A stretch of DNA of 46,884 nucleotides from contig FN649749.1 in NCBI GenBank assembly GCA_000310025.1, positions 3,800,222 to 3,847,105 on the forward strand, written 5' to 3'. Below the pieces are notes generated by a model. It did no database searches and was not told the origin of the DNA. It worked only from the letters and a program-made list of their open reading frames with translations. The DNA is from Ectocarpus siliculosus (lineage: Eukaryota > Sar > Phaeophyceae > Ectocarpales > Ectocarpaceae). Every line of letters starts with the position of its first letter. Position 1 is the first letter of the stretch. Shown here one piece after another: positions 19,901-29,959 of the stretch. The translations under genes were made by a program, and so were the position numbers.

Positions 19901-21617
19901 TTTCACTTGACCCAGCTGCTCCTCCGTTAGTTTTGATGCGAGGCGAAGCTTGACGTCGATGGCCTTGCGGTCGACGCTGTGGTTGTGCGTGAGCTTCATG
20001 TTGCTAATCCTGGGCCACCTGTGGGACTTCGCGTGCCGGACGCTAACCTGAAATAACGGAACGGTGGGTCCACACCAAGGATAGAAGAGGAATAATTAAA
20101 CGATGGATACGTGGGATACGTGTGTGTGCAATGGATCACAACTTCATGGATCACAAGACACCCGACCGACCCCTCCCCAATTTTAAATACGCAGTTCGGA
20201 CATCTTTTTCAATCTCACGCTCGAAGACCTCAGACACCTGTTGGACCCTTTCTCCGTCCACTGCACCAAGACATGTTCCGCGGGAGACCAGCTACGTACC
20301 TCAAACGGACAACCAGTCCTCGCGCTTCCCTTTACGTTCCGCCGTTGTACCCCAGGTGCTGCAGCACGCAACGACATGGGAGACGGAGTATAGGCGGTGT
20401 GTCATCGGCGGTGTGTCATGCATTCACCTGCACCGAAGCATGCATGCTAACAACAGGCTTGCCCGCGACTCGCCCCGTATTCGTCGCCTCAACCATTCTC
20501 CTAGTATGCCCAAGTGCCACGGATGGAACGCTTACCGGTGTCTAGACTGGCTTCGTACTCCAGTTGACGGCTCTTCCCGCCTCGGGTACAAATCAGCTTC
20601 TTCATGTCCACACGATCCGTTGCGCCGTCGCGACACCTCGTCGACTTCGCGGTAGAAAGGATCGCCCCTTCACCGGCGCACAACCTCACCACCTCCTCCT
20701 CCACGTCTTCAAGCGTCTTTCCCTCCGTCTGCACTGCCTCCAGCTTCGCCTTTAACACAGCCGGAACGTACACCTAGTTTTCAAACCGCAATACGACGGG
20801 TTAGACAGCGGCACGTGCTTCGGGGTGTGGACGATTCTACAGCACAGTGGGATGTTAGAGCATCGAGCACAAAAATACCCGAACTGGATTACTGTACTAC
20901 AGCACCGAGCAGGCGAATGCAGCGGGCAAGTCACACAGAATGAAAATTCTTGTAGATACACCCAGACCAACACATGCATGGCGTCGTTGAGCCATGCCAT
21001 CGCAGCCTCCCCGTCGTGCATGAGGGTGCAACACTACGGGCATTGTCACCTGCGTTTCCGGCGGAGGGCTGGTGGTCAATGTCTGCTGCTGTTGTTGCTG
21101 TACGGGGTGGGCTTGTACAGGGTAGCCCGCAAATCCTCCGGCGGCCCCAGCATCGGGAGCACCCACAGGGGCCGGAGTTCCCGGCGGCAGACCAGTGCGA
21201 GGTGAAAGCATAGCCTGCAACCGCACGCGAAACGCACCACGCGGCGGAAGGGAAGGACACCATGTCAACGTTTGATCACAAGACAAGACAAATGAAACGT
21301 TTCGCCGTCCACCGCTGAGTACACGAAAACAGCGAACCGTACGTGCACGCGTTGAAAGGCACGAGGTACAGCACAGCAGCGACAATCCATTGGCGTGCTA
21401 CCCACGGAACAAACATTGCCGGTGTCACGCCGAACTGCACTAGTCAAACATCAACCCGTCTCGCCTGCGTTTCCGGCGGAGGGCTGGTGGTCAATATCTG
21501 CTGCTGCTGTTGTTGCTGTACGGGGTGGGCTTGTACAGGGTAGCCCGCAAAGGCTCCCGCAGCGCCAGCATCACGAGCACCGTAAGAGGCCGGCAGAGCA
21601 GCACTGGATGGAAGCAT
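16985..21617 (-). CDS. FAR1/MULE-type transposase-like protein, ten exons, frame broken in exon 8
   Basis: Exons (minus, 5' to 3'): 21617-21465, 21214-21050, 20773-20536, 20358-20300, 20047-19891, 19694-19543, 19302-19210, 18986-18638, 18221-18023, 17553-16985; about 710 residues. Splice phases agree at every junction except 8/9. Order: a Gln/Pro-rich N-terminus; a FAR1 (WRKY-GCM1-type) zinc finger with Cys in LICTRGG, Cys in GCPFE and the HxH of LTHNH; a MULE DDE domain (LYDDTAVKNRYRMPLGV, then IQDADAAM, then CLWHLNQN); the TTSRVEG motif; and a final exon with a CxC (HLCQC), the first half of a SWIM finger. In exon 8 the frame hits TAA at 18662-18660; two single missing bases before the donor at 18637 would explain both this and the phase mismatch, so it is either a decayed gene or sequence error. 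Nine introns suggest a host-resident (perhaps once domesticated) gene rather than a mobile copy; no TIRs were found. Exon 1 has a GC donor (21464). Confidence 0.75.
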
Positions 21618-21619
21618 TC
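21050..21619 (-). repeat. Tandem exon duplication (exons 1 and 2 of the MULE-like gene)
   Basis: 21050-21190 and 21465-21600 are about 90% identical. Both code AGYPVQAHPVQQQQ followed by TTSPPPETQ, and both are followed by donor-like sites (CAG|GTGACA and CAG|GCGAGA). The separating sequence is unrelated. Confidence 0.8.
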
Positions 21620-21699
21620 CTAGCAATGACACCACCTCACGGCAGGCCACGGGTCCCACGACGCGAGCATGGAGGGTAGACACATGAAGTTAAGAGGTT

Positions 21700-23500
21700 A
21701 GGCGAGTGCGTGCACAGATGCCTGCACCTCTACCAGCCCAGCACTGTAGCACCACCATACAGCCGAGCAGCCAGAAAAGACTCCGGATTACAGGGCAAGG
21801 ACAACAGGCAGGGCCTGGCCTGGCCTGACCACACCAGTGCAGCCATATGATCACCAACGTACGTACGACGGCAACAACAGGTACAGAGCAGCATCGACAC
21901 GTGGGACAGCATGAGGGAGGCTGCAACACAAGAGACAGACCAACACACACATGGAGCTGGTGCGGGTGCGGCCGTTGCTATATTATTTCCAAAAAAACAT
22001 CACAGAGAGGGTGAGGGTGAGGCACAGACACAGAGGATGCACGGACGGCTGTCGGGACGGGATCTCACCAGTTATCGTTGTGTGTCGTCTCCTCGTCTTG
22101 CCCCAGCGTGCGGGTGCGTGTCGCCGCCTTCAGACGGCTCTCCGCCGCCGTGATTATAGCTGCTTTTATAGGAGAGGGAGGAGAACCTCTTCGGGGACAC
22201 TCCGGGCGGTTTCCCGGGGTTTCGATCCGTCTGGATGTTTGGACTGTGGTTCTCTTTTATAACCCATGGATTGCAAATATTCGCGCCCGATAAGAGTACC
22301 TGCGGGTTACCCGTTTCCGGTTATTGGTCGTACATTTTCTCCCAGGGATCGGTGTTCATCGATCGGGCTAGATCCTCAACTCAACGCAACATCCCTCACC
22401 TTCGGAATTCATGGCAACCGCTGCACAGTGCACCGAGCCAGCAGCAGCAGAGCGTGTGCAGGTGGCGGGCTTGCAGAGCAGAGGCCGTGTGCCGGGTGCC
22501 TGCGCAGCAGACGGCGGAGCCCCTGAATAAAAGTGCCGATTGGGATCCCGAAGAACCGGTTCTGGACACTATCGGGTTCGGTGTTGTGCAGGTAGCAGGC
22601 AGGGCCTGTGCAGCTGTGCAGGGTGCAGGGTGCAGGGTGCAGGGTACAGGGTACAGGTCGGGTCTACAGGGGCCGATCGCCGACTTGTTCGCTGTCTCAC
22701 TCCTCCCTGCCATCTGCACGTGGCACTCAGCTGATCTCACCAGCCGGCTGGCACCGGTCTCTCCAACGGCGTGGAGTGTCTGCGGTCGTATGCTCTTTTT
22801 TCACAGGATTTCACACACCTCACCACCCACGACACCCTCTCTTCAACACAGACAGGCATGACCACAGTCGCTGCTCCTGAGCCCGCCGTCTCACATGCAT
22901 ACCCATGGTGAGTTGAGTTATTGCTCTCTGTGCCCGGTGGGTTGAAAGTAGCGGTTGGGTCGCTCTGCTACAGCTGGTCCGGCGGTTGTTGCCGGCGCGT
23001 GGCGGAGGCAGGCATCTTGGATGACAAATAGCAGCAACCAGCCAAGCAGCAGCACCTTTGCTTTCGTCTAGAGAAAAGGGAGAAGAAGCGGCGTGAGGAA
23101 CGGCGCGCGCGAGCCTTTTGGCGAATCAGCGGGAGGCCATTGCGACATCATACCCAAACACAAACTGAGCCTCTTTTCGGATCTTTTTTATGCCAATGTT
23201 TGTCTGGGCAATTTTGTCTGAACCATTTTGCCTGAGCAAAACGAAACATTTTCCCGCAACTCCCCAGTTCCACAAAAGAGGTTGAGCTACAGGGTAACCT
23301 TCCACACCCAGTTTCACTGGTACTGCTGGCTAAGTTTGGCAAAGTGCGTGCTGCAAGGCTTTGGAATCTTGTATCAAGGAACTATGCGCTTGCGTAAATG
23401 TGTTTGTGCGAGTGTACGGCAGTGTGAATTTTGGCGCCACGTCCCAATACCTAGCCCGACCTAGTTAAGGCATTTCTCCGTCAACGTTGGTTGTGCGCTC
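21700..23500. other. No supported gene
   Basis: Open frames such as plus 22235-22861 are low in complexity, and nothing recognisable is seen. The stretch could hold the promoter and 5' untranslated region of the minus-strand MULE-like gene. A short minisatellite lies at 22606-22655. Confidence 0.4.
22606..22655 (+). repeat. 7-bp minisatellite (GGGTGCA / GGGTACA)
   Basis: Five to six tandem copies of CAGGGTG or CAGGGTA. Confidence 0.8.
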
Positions 23501-23600
23501 GCAATTCGACAAGGTACTTTTGTTACGTTTGTTGGGGGGTTTCTCCGGTAGTTGGTCGTCTATTTTCTTCGCCTATTATTTCTTCCTTACGCGTCAGTCT

Positions 23601-23735
23601 ATCTGCGTGCTTATCTGTCTCTCTCTCTGTCTCTCTCTCTGTCTCTCTCTCTCTGTCTGTCTCTCTCTGTCCCTCTGTCTGTCTGTCTCCGTCTCTCTGT
23701 CTCTGTCTCTGTCTCTGCCTCTCTCTGTCTTTGTT
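23601..23735 (+). repeat. (CT)n/(CTGT)n microsatellite
   Basis: About 135 bp of TCTCTCTG-type imperfect repeats, directly before the decayed PRPP synthetase copy. Confidence 0.85.
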
Positions 23736-23744
23736 TCCCCACCT

Positions 23745-24420
23745 CCGTCCCGTCGTTTTCTCTCGTTTAGGCATCGTATTGGCACCGGGAGGCCCGTGCT
23801 TGATCGAAACATGAGTCGTAACATCAAACCCTAACACAAAAAACGATGGGTCTGACAATTGCGCTACGGCGGGGGTCGTTGCGCACTCCGCAAGGTTCTC
23901 GTAACCATCTACATCCCCACAACCACGGACAAGCTGCCCAAATATGTCGTGTATGTGGTGCTCGACGTAGTCAACCGGAAAAAAAACACCTGAACCTATA
24001 CCTGTCGGTTTTCTATTTCTTGAATCTCAGCTGGAGCGTACTACTTTGGTGTTTTGTTTTGTGCTTCTCGTTGCTCGGAAATGTACCTTGTTTCGCCGTA
24101 GGATGGCGGTCCTGGGCATGACTGTTGTCCGGAGAAGTCTAGACCTGGGCCTTCACAAAATACATACGTACCTCTTCGCACCACAAACCTTTGATTGAGA
24201 TGATTGAATCTCTACTTTGCTGCGGGTGTTGTCGTATGATGCTTGTATCATTTACTCTTCTTGAAGAGCATCCTTCACGTAGCATGTCAGTAGGATTAGA
24301 AAACGATCTCGGCATGGACCGTACATGGCGGTCCCCCCGAGGCCTTGCATTATTTCCGCAGACGGCAGCGACCTCCGTTGGTCCGGTGTATTGCCACTGA
24401 TTGTTTTGGTCGGTTGGATT
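23745..24420 (+). pseudogene. Decayed duplicate of the PRPP synthetase 3' end
   Basis: This stretch aligns with about 11805-12425: the same intron tail (GTATTG, then GATCGAAAC), the last exon and the downstream sequence. In the exon copy, ACCACGGACAAGCTGCCCAA (23925-23944) is identical, giving IPTTTDKLPK, but flanking residues have changed (FDKFLVTNS reads as RKVLVTIY), a TGA stop follows NRKKN, and the AG acceptor just before the exon (CTAG in the parent) has become TACG. No upstream PRPP synthetase exons lie nearby, so this is a segmental fragment copied from DNA (intron sequence is included), not from mRNA. Its boundaries are approximate. Confidence 0.8.
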
Positions 24421-25705
24421 TGAGTTTTCGACTTCGACGTATGTATGTAAGTTGCTCCTGTCCATGGCACGTGTTTCATCCATTGTCAGTCTGAACCACG
24501 AAGATATCTTCTCATATGATATGCTTCCTTGCTATCTTGCCTTCCTTGCACAGCAGTAGGTAGACCTTCGGTTCCACACTCTCGTGCGTCTCTGCATTCA
24601 TTCATGTATGCACCACCGTGTGGTTTTGGCGTGTATCAGCCCTCTTCTTGGGGGGCGCCCACAACTAACTACAGCCGGGGCGGCCCCCAATTTTGGTGAT
24701 GAGGAGCGAAACGAGAAGTCCGCCGGAACGTCAGCAGCGTGCCTTGGCATAGCATTCTATGCCCCAGTGTCACGCGTCGGACACGTTGATATCGTTACGG
24801 ATAAGGACGGTGTAATGCTATGCGAAGAGGGTAGTAATGGGCCATGGATGCGGCCACCTATTGCTGAAGGCGCTGTTGAGCAAGAGGGAAAATATCGCAA
24901 GGGTTGGCGCTCTACTTCTCTATAATACACAACACGAGGACCCCACGACGTTTGACCGAGTCATCGACCCGTTTGGGTTGGAATAATCTTTTGGTAAGTT
25001 TTCGATTTCCAGTGGACAACCCGAGAGAAATGCTGTGAGACATGACTTACAGGGGTGAAAAACATATTAAAAAAGAAGAATCGGTCTACGTCGCGAGATC
25101 AGTTGTGAATTCCAAACGCTACTTTAGCTAACGAAACATTTCGATGGCAGAGGCAGGCTACCCTGGGGGTGACCTGCTCAACAGACCCTTTTGAACGGTT
25201 GGAGTATCCTGTAGCGTGTGAATATTGTCTCGGACAAGAGTGAGTGTGTAAGAGAGACAAGCGGAGAGAGGAAATGTTTGTAGAAATCAAGAGCGATTAT
25301 TGTTGATACCCCAAAAAATGGTGCGTGTACCTACATACATTGTGGGGGCGGTCCCGGTTCACGGCACAAAGATCTTATTTAAGATTTGTTTTTCTTTCCT
25401 TCCTGGAAATAGATGTCACAACTGATTGGCTTGCTGTGATGGTATTAAGACGCTGTATTGAGAAAGAGAACACACCAGGATTAACCGAGGGAGGCTGGGG
25501 ATGTGCCCATCGGCGGCCCCTTGCGAGAAGCCCACAAGATTACGAAGTACCTTACCCACCACATTACTGCACTGTTGATGGTATATGATATTCAAGATTC
25601 GGCAATTTTAGGTGCTGTTCGGGGCATCATCTCAAACGACCAATATTGGGCAGTGAAATGTCACATATACATATCTTGAGAGCATACAGACCCCACAATA
25701 GACGC
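24421..25705. other. No supported gene
   Basis: A plus frame at 24584-24925 (113 codons) has no recognisable domain, and nothing else of note was found before the tandem repeat that hosts the LTR retrotransposon. Confidence 0.4.
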
Positions 25706-25774
25706 ATGCCATTACAACAGGTACCCTATTTTTTCTATTATCTTCGAAAAGGCTAAAGTGTTCCTTTCAAAAGG
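25706..25774 (+). repeat. Left part of the tandem unit split by the LTR retrotransposon
   Basis: From CCATTACAACAG to TTTCAAAAGG it matches 38203-38280. The unit continues on the far side of the retrotransposon at 37956. Confidence 0.75.
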
Positions 25775-26040
25775 TGTTGTGGGATTACACGCGTAGCGAT
25801 CCCTGAAGACCCTGATGAAGACTCACTTGTTTATTACTCTCTTGGAACAGCAGTGCTTGCTGTTGCCTTGCTCTCAAAGGTAGACTGAGCACAGAGGGGG
25901 AGGACATGCTCCCTCTAAAAGGGGCCACAAAGGTCCTGTCCCCTGTTTTATCCTTCCATCGGGAGTTACATCTCCCGCACTTTCCTCTGGGAATTACTCC
26001 GCAATACCGTTGGCACTGGCTACATTCAAATCCCATAACA
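25775..26040 (-). repeat. 3' LTR
   Basis: It is 266 bp, starting TGTTGTGGGATTACACG and ending ATCCCATAACA on the plus strand; the ends are near-inverted (TGTTGTGGGA / TGTTATGGGA). The adjoining minus-strand CCAGGGTGGGCTAG (26054-26041) is a weak polypurine-tract candidate. Confidence 0.95.
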
Positions 26041-26852
26041 CTAGCCCACCCTGGAGGTTCTCATACGCAGATACTTGAAACCTAGGAAGGATCGAGGATG
26101 TGGAGCTCAAAAATACCAAGAATCACCCTCCCAAACCTCTCACACGATGAGTCGCAAGACCATCGTTTGACCTAACCAAAAAGAACGATAGAGAAGGAAA
26201 AGACGGGGGCTAGGAATGAAACAGGGGGACAATAGGCACGACAAAAGAAAACGTCAACGCTACAAATACCATAGCAGGTCGGAACCCAAAGAAAGGAAGA
26301 AAACGCTGGAAAAACACCGTCGGAACGGCGAAAACCAACCGTATCGATAGAACGATACAAAATACGAAGCAGTCGGTGTCGCCCAAACGACTAAAAGCGA
26401 CGAAAATACTCACGCCAAGCTAACAAATCACAAAGAAAACCTAATGACGCTATAGCACGACGTACGTAAAAAGGTAAAAGAAACCACTCGTTTCGACAGC
26501 GAAAACCAAGGGGCCATGACCCAAACTAAGGTCCGACGGAATTAAACCGCCGCGGGGAGCCGACAATAAAGCTCAACCACGCGAACGGCGAAAGAAGCAG
26601 AAAGGCACAAATGACTCGAAAGACAAGACGACGTACCAGGCGGAAACAAACCGATCGCCAGAATGACGGGGGAAAAGGGGTCGAAATACCAAAACGAGGC
26701 CTAACACTGCGCTATCTAGAGGCAACAACAGCCTACACGTACGTACTTGCAAATGAGAGGACCGGACGAGATCAGGGGCGACCTCGAGTCCGTATCCCAT
26801 CTGGGATAGAACACACACGTCACACAGGCAGATCCCAAGACACTCACGCTTG
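26041..26852. other. Non-coding 3' region of the retrotransposon
   Basis: Between the last pol remnant and the 3' LTR there is about 800 bp rich in GAAAA-like runs on the plus strand, with no recognisable protein. Confidence 0.5.
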
Positions 26853-27480
26853 CTAACCGGCGCGTGCCGAATCATTTGGCGGCGAATGCTCCGCCTCCAC
26901 GTTTCGCGACATGTCGACATTGCGAAGAAGTCCTTTCATGAGGGCGCTACCGCCGTGAACTTGAAGGCACCACGAACCGCAGACGGCCGATCCGAGGGTA
27001 GAGTAACGAACAACGGAGAGGGCGATCTGGACCGGTCCGGGGTCGTCGAGGAAGCGTACGATGTAGTGGTCGGCCCGTTCAGTCGGCCCAACAATCTTGC
27101 CCAGCCACCAGAGTCCATCTTGAGCCTTGTACCAGGAGAACGCACCCACAGGTAGAGGAGTATCGGCGAAACGACGGTCCCAGGTTGAGCGGGAGACAAA
27201 GGAGTAACCCGGAGGCAAATATATCTCGCCCTTAGCACGTGCCAATTCGCGTGCGGCTGCGCCAATACGCATTGCACGGTAACGACGATTCGTCTGACGG
27301 TGTTGATCCGGCGTACCCGTCCAATACCGGAGAATCTGCGATCGAGAGTGCTGAAGGTCCATCTCACGCTCCCAAGAAGGTCAGAGAAGACCCTTCCAAT
27401 GTGTCTGATACAGAACAGCGATAACACCACCACGACTGCGAACAGACTGGTGATCAGTAGTTTGTTCCACGTCGAGAACG
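26853..27480 (-). CDS. Degenerate pol C-terminal region with SH3/Tudor-like module
   Basis: The minus frame from 27362 reads PVGAFSWYKAQDGLWWLGKI, then YIVRFLDDPGPVQI, which looks like a small beta-barrel (Tudor, chromo or SH3-like) tail that in some Ty3/gypsy elements steers integration to chromatin. Just upstream another frame has hydrophobic sequence (VVVVLSLFCI). The pieces sit in different frames and are probably the decayed end of pol. The family assignment is uncertain. Confidence 0.4.
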
Positions 27481-27607
27481 TTCGACCGAAGTCGAGAGGT
27501 CATTTTCCGTAACATGATACGGAGGAGATTTGGTCGTATAGTTGTTTTAAACATACTGCGTGAGACCAGTCGGCAGAAACCGTGGCAGGTCCTCAGCGTC
27601 ATGCGGA

Positions 27608-29959
27608 TTAGCGCATGACTTGCAGCGTGCGACCGAAACACGACGTTTCGAGTCTTTGCCCGGCAGGTCCGACGGAAGATCCCAAGTATAACAACTTGGC
27701 CGCGAGAGAACTGCCATCAGGGGCTTTCGAACAGGGGCCTACAGCCAACACTTTAAACGGATCGGTCCAAAGCAATGATAACTTCGCTTTGAGAACCTTG
27801 TCGTCGGTGCCTGATCGAACACCGGAGCGAATGGTAGATTCGGTATTATAGATCCAAACCCAATCGCCGATGGTGTAAGTCGGAAGCTTGTGCAAAGCAT
27901 CCGAGAGAGCGGAATTTCGACGCTCGATCCGAGAAATGGATAACTTGTGCTGCTCGCGTACTAGCTCGTAAGCACGACGTTGGCGATCAGCAGCGAGGTC
28001 GCAATATTGGAGATGGTCGCGATCCAAACTTTGATGACCACGAGCATAAGGATGCTCGATGACAGTCATCGGAAGGCGAGGCAAACGGTTGATGTGCCCC
28101 TCATTAGGTGCTAAACCGGTGGCCGCGCTAACAGAGTTATTATACGCAAACTCTACATGAGGGAGATGGACATCCCAATCAGCTTGCCTATCGTTAACGA
28201 CCATGGCAAGCGTTTGTGCTATGGTATGGTTAACTCGCTCGACACTACCATTTCCATTAGGATGGTACGAACTGGTGACCACTTTGCGAACTGCGAGACG
28301 TTTGTAAACGGCTTGTGACAGTTTCGAGCAAAATTGTGTGCCATTGCCTGATAAAAGACTCAAGGGGCAACCCCACAAAGGGATGTACCGATTCAATAAA
28401 ATATCTGCAGTACCTTCAGCGGTAAACTCAGCTGCCGTAACGGCGTACATGTGAGCACGCCGACTAAACCGGTCGGTGAAGAGCAGAATGTAAGTGTTAC
28501 CCCTAGGGGTAGTCGGCAGTGGGCCGAAATAATCGACACTCACGGACACTCCAGGTCCGGACGGCAGTGGCAAGCTTAAAATGGGCCACCGGGCCGTTTG
28601 TCGGGAAATTCTACGAGCTTGGCACTTGAGGCAATGGCGAACCCACCATTTGGTACAGGCGCTCATGCCTACCCACCAGTAGAAACGCTCTAACATAGAC
28701 AGCGTACGAGCTGCACCAAGATGACAAAACGCATTAGCGTGACAGACCTGCATGATCCATGGGCGCATCAACATGGGGACGTAAACCCTAATAGGTTCGT
28801 CGTTGAGGAGACGTGCCGCACGCCCGCCATGGCGCGTGGAAGTGGCAGAAGCGGTTGTGGTGGGCTTCTTAACGAGAAGCACTACGTCATCGTCGTCAAC
28901 GTGCAACCGGCCATTATGTGCCAGTTCACGGATGTCCGAAAACGAAGGTCGACGGTGTGACGGAAGGTGGTCAAGAAAACCAGGCTGTAATTCGGGAGGT
29001 TGACCTAGAAGGGTGTAGCGTATGGCGGCATCGCACACGGGTTCACCGCGTTGTTCTCGCGCCCAATCAGAATGGGAAAAACGCTCAACCGATTCGCGGA
29101 AATCGAGCTCCACGCCCGAAAGCACTGGGGTATCAACAGCCGGCGGAACACGCACCGAACCAAGCAAAGGTCCAGACGCGGGCGTCGGCGGTGTCGAGTC
29201 TGAGCGAACGGCCATCTCCGGAATTGGACTCAGTGGCGCCGAAGCGGCGGAATCTACCGGCCGGGAAGCCGAGGATTGATGAACGCGAGGCGCACGAGCT
29301 ACAGACTGAGGGACAGTCGGCTCGAGAAGCGAGTCCTCCGGCTGGGAAAAGCCATAGTCCACAGCCGGGCGCGGAGTACCGGCGGCAGCAGCAGCTCGCC
29401 GACGGGTCCGTGTCGAAATTCGATCGGTAGGATCCAGGGAGCGCCTGGATGAAGCACCAGGGCGTGTAGCGGGCATCTCTGACGCATCCTGTACGGAAAA
29501 AACACCAGCAGCAGTCGAAACTGCAGAACGATCCGAGGTGACCAAGCGAGGGCGGTTGCGAACGGTTGTAGAGCCCGAAGCACCGGTAACAGTCGGGGTT
29601 AAACCTCGAACAGACCAGACGCCCGAGAGAACTCCGGAATGAGCGACAGTAGCGCGGGGTCCGTGCTCGCGAAAATCAGCAAAATCAGCTGAAGACGGCG
29701 GTAGCCCACCCAAGACTGAACTCGGGGCGGACGGGACGAGCCCACCCAAGCCAACACCGGCTTGATGGCCAGAAGGCACAAACCCACTGGAGCGGATAAA
29801 ATAAACCGCTTCATCTTCAGCCGACGGAGTCAAACGACTGCGGCCAGAACGGTCACGCTCGGTAGCTCCTATCGGTAGTCGAGAAAGGAAGTCAGCATTG
29901 CCGTTAGACGAACCCTTGCGATACTTAAGAGTGTAGGAGTATGCCGTGAGGAACTCCAA
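27608..29959 (-). CDS. RNase H tail, long linker, integrase with GPY/F module
   Basis: The frame opens with the RNase H end (TLKYRKGSSNGNADFLSRLP). An unusually long Ser/Pro/Thr/Ala-rich linker of over 300 residues follows. The integrase has an HHCC zinc finger (H...FCHLGAARTLS...HCLKCQ, about residues 405-445) and a core with first Asp in SVDYFGPLP (about 475), then SGNGTQF (about 536), then SVERVN (Glu, about 572). The second catalytic Asp, normally SDxG, is Gly here (codon GGC for GAC), so strand transfer should be lost. Spacing to the Glu is the normal 35. A GPY/F module (LLWTDPFKVLAVGP) lies near the end. The frame breaks near 27650; the following sequence (ARCKSCANPHDAEDLPRFLP) continues in another frame. 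Confidence 0.9.
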   Translation of the reverse strand: MEFLTAYSYTLKYRKGSSNGNADFLSRLPIGATERDRSGRSRLTPSAEDEAVYFIRSSGFVPSGHQAGVGLGGLVPSAPSSVLGGLPPSSADFADFREHGPRATVAHSGVLSGVWSVRGLTPTVTGASGSTTVRNRPRLVTSDRSAVSTAAGVFSVQDASEMPATRPGASSRRSLDPTDRISTRTRRRAAAAAGTPRPAVDYGFSQPEDSLLEPTVPQSVARAPRVHQSSASRPVDSAASAPLSPIPEMAVRSDSTPPTPASGPLLGSVRVPPAVDTPVLSGVELDFRESVERFSHSDWAREQRGEPVCDAAIRYTLLGQPPELQPGFLDHLPSHRRPSFSDIRELAHNGRLHVDDDDVVLLVKKPTTTASATSTRHGGRAARLLNDEPIRVYVPMLMRPWIMQVCHANAFCHLGAARTLSMLERFYWWVGMSACTKWWVRHCLKCQARRISRQTARWPILSLPLPSGPGVSVSVDYFGPLPTTPRGNTYILLFTDRFSRRAHMYAVTAAEFTAEGTADILLNRYIPLWGCPLSLLSGNGTQFCSKLSQAVYKRLAVRKVVTSSYHPNGNGSVERVNHTIAQTLAMVVNDRQADWDVHLPHVEFAYNNSVSAATGLAPNEGHINRLPRLPMTVIEHPYARGHQSLDRDHLQYCDLAADRQRRAYELVREQHKLSISRIERRNSALSDALHKLPTYTIGDWVWIYNTESTIRSGVRSGTDDKVLKAKLSLLWTDPFKVLAVGPCSKAPDGSSLAAKLLYLGSSVGPAGQRLETSCFGRTLQVMR

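Noticed and set aside
20897-21045. Alternative coding of WLNDAMH next to MULE-like exon 2
   Set aside because: Joining it to exon 2 would need an intron of about 16 bases; direct splicing of 21050 to 20773 keeps phase and has good sites.
22606-22655. Possible interstitial telomere repeat (CAGGGTG)
   Set aside because: The unit does not match TTAGGG or TTTAGGG types; it is an ordinary short minisatellite.
22235-22861. 208-codon plus frame
   Set aside because: Low complexity, crosses the CAGGGTG minisatellite, and shows no recognisable domain.
24584-24925. 113-codon plus frame
   Set aside because: No domain, no neighbouring exons and no conserved context; too weak to call a gene.
26611-27155. 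Plus-strand frames opposite the end of pol
   Set aside because: They are antisense shadows of pol or of A-rich non-coding element sequence.
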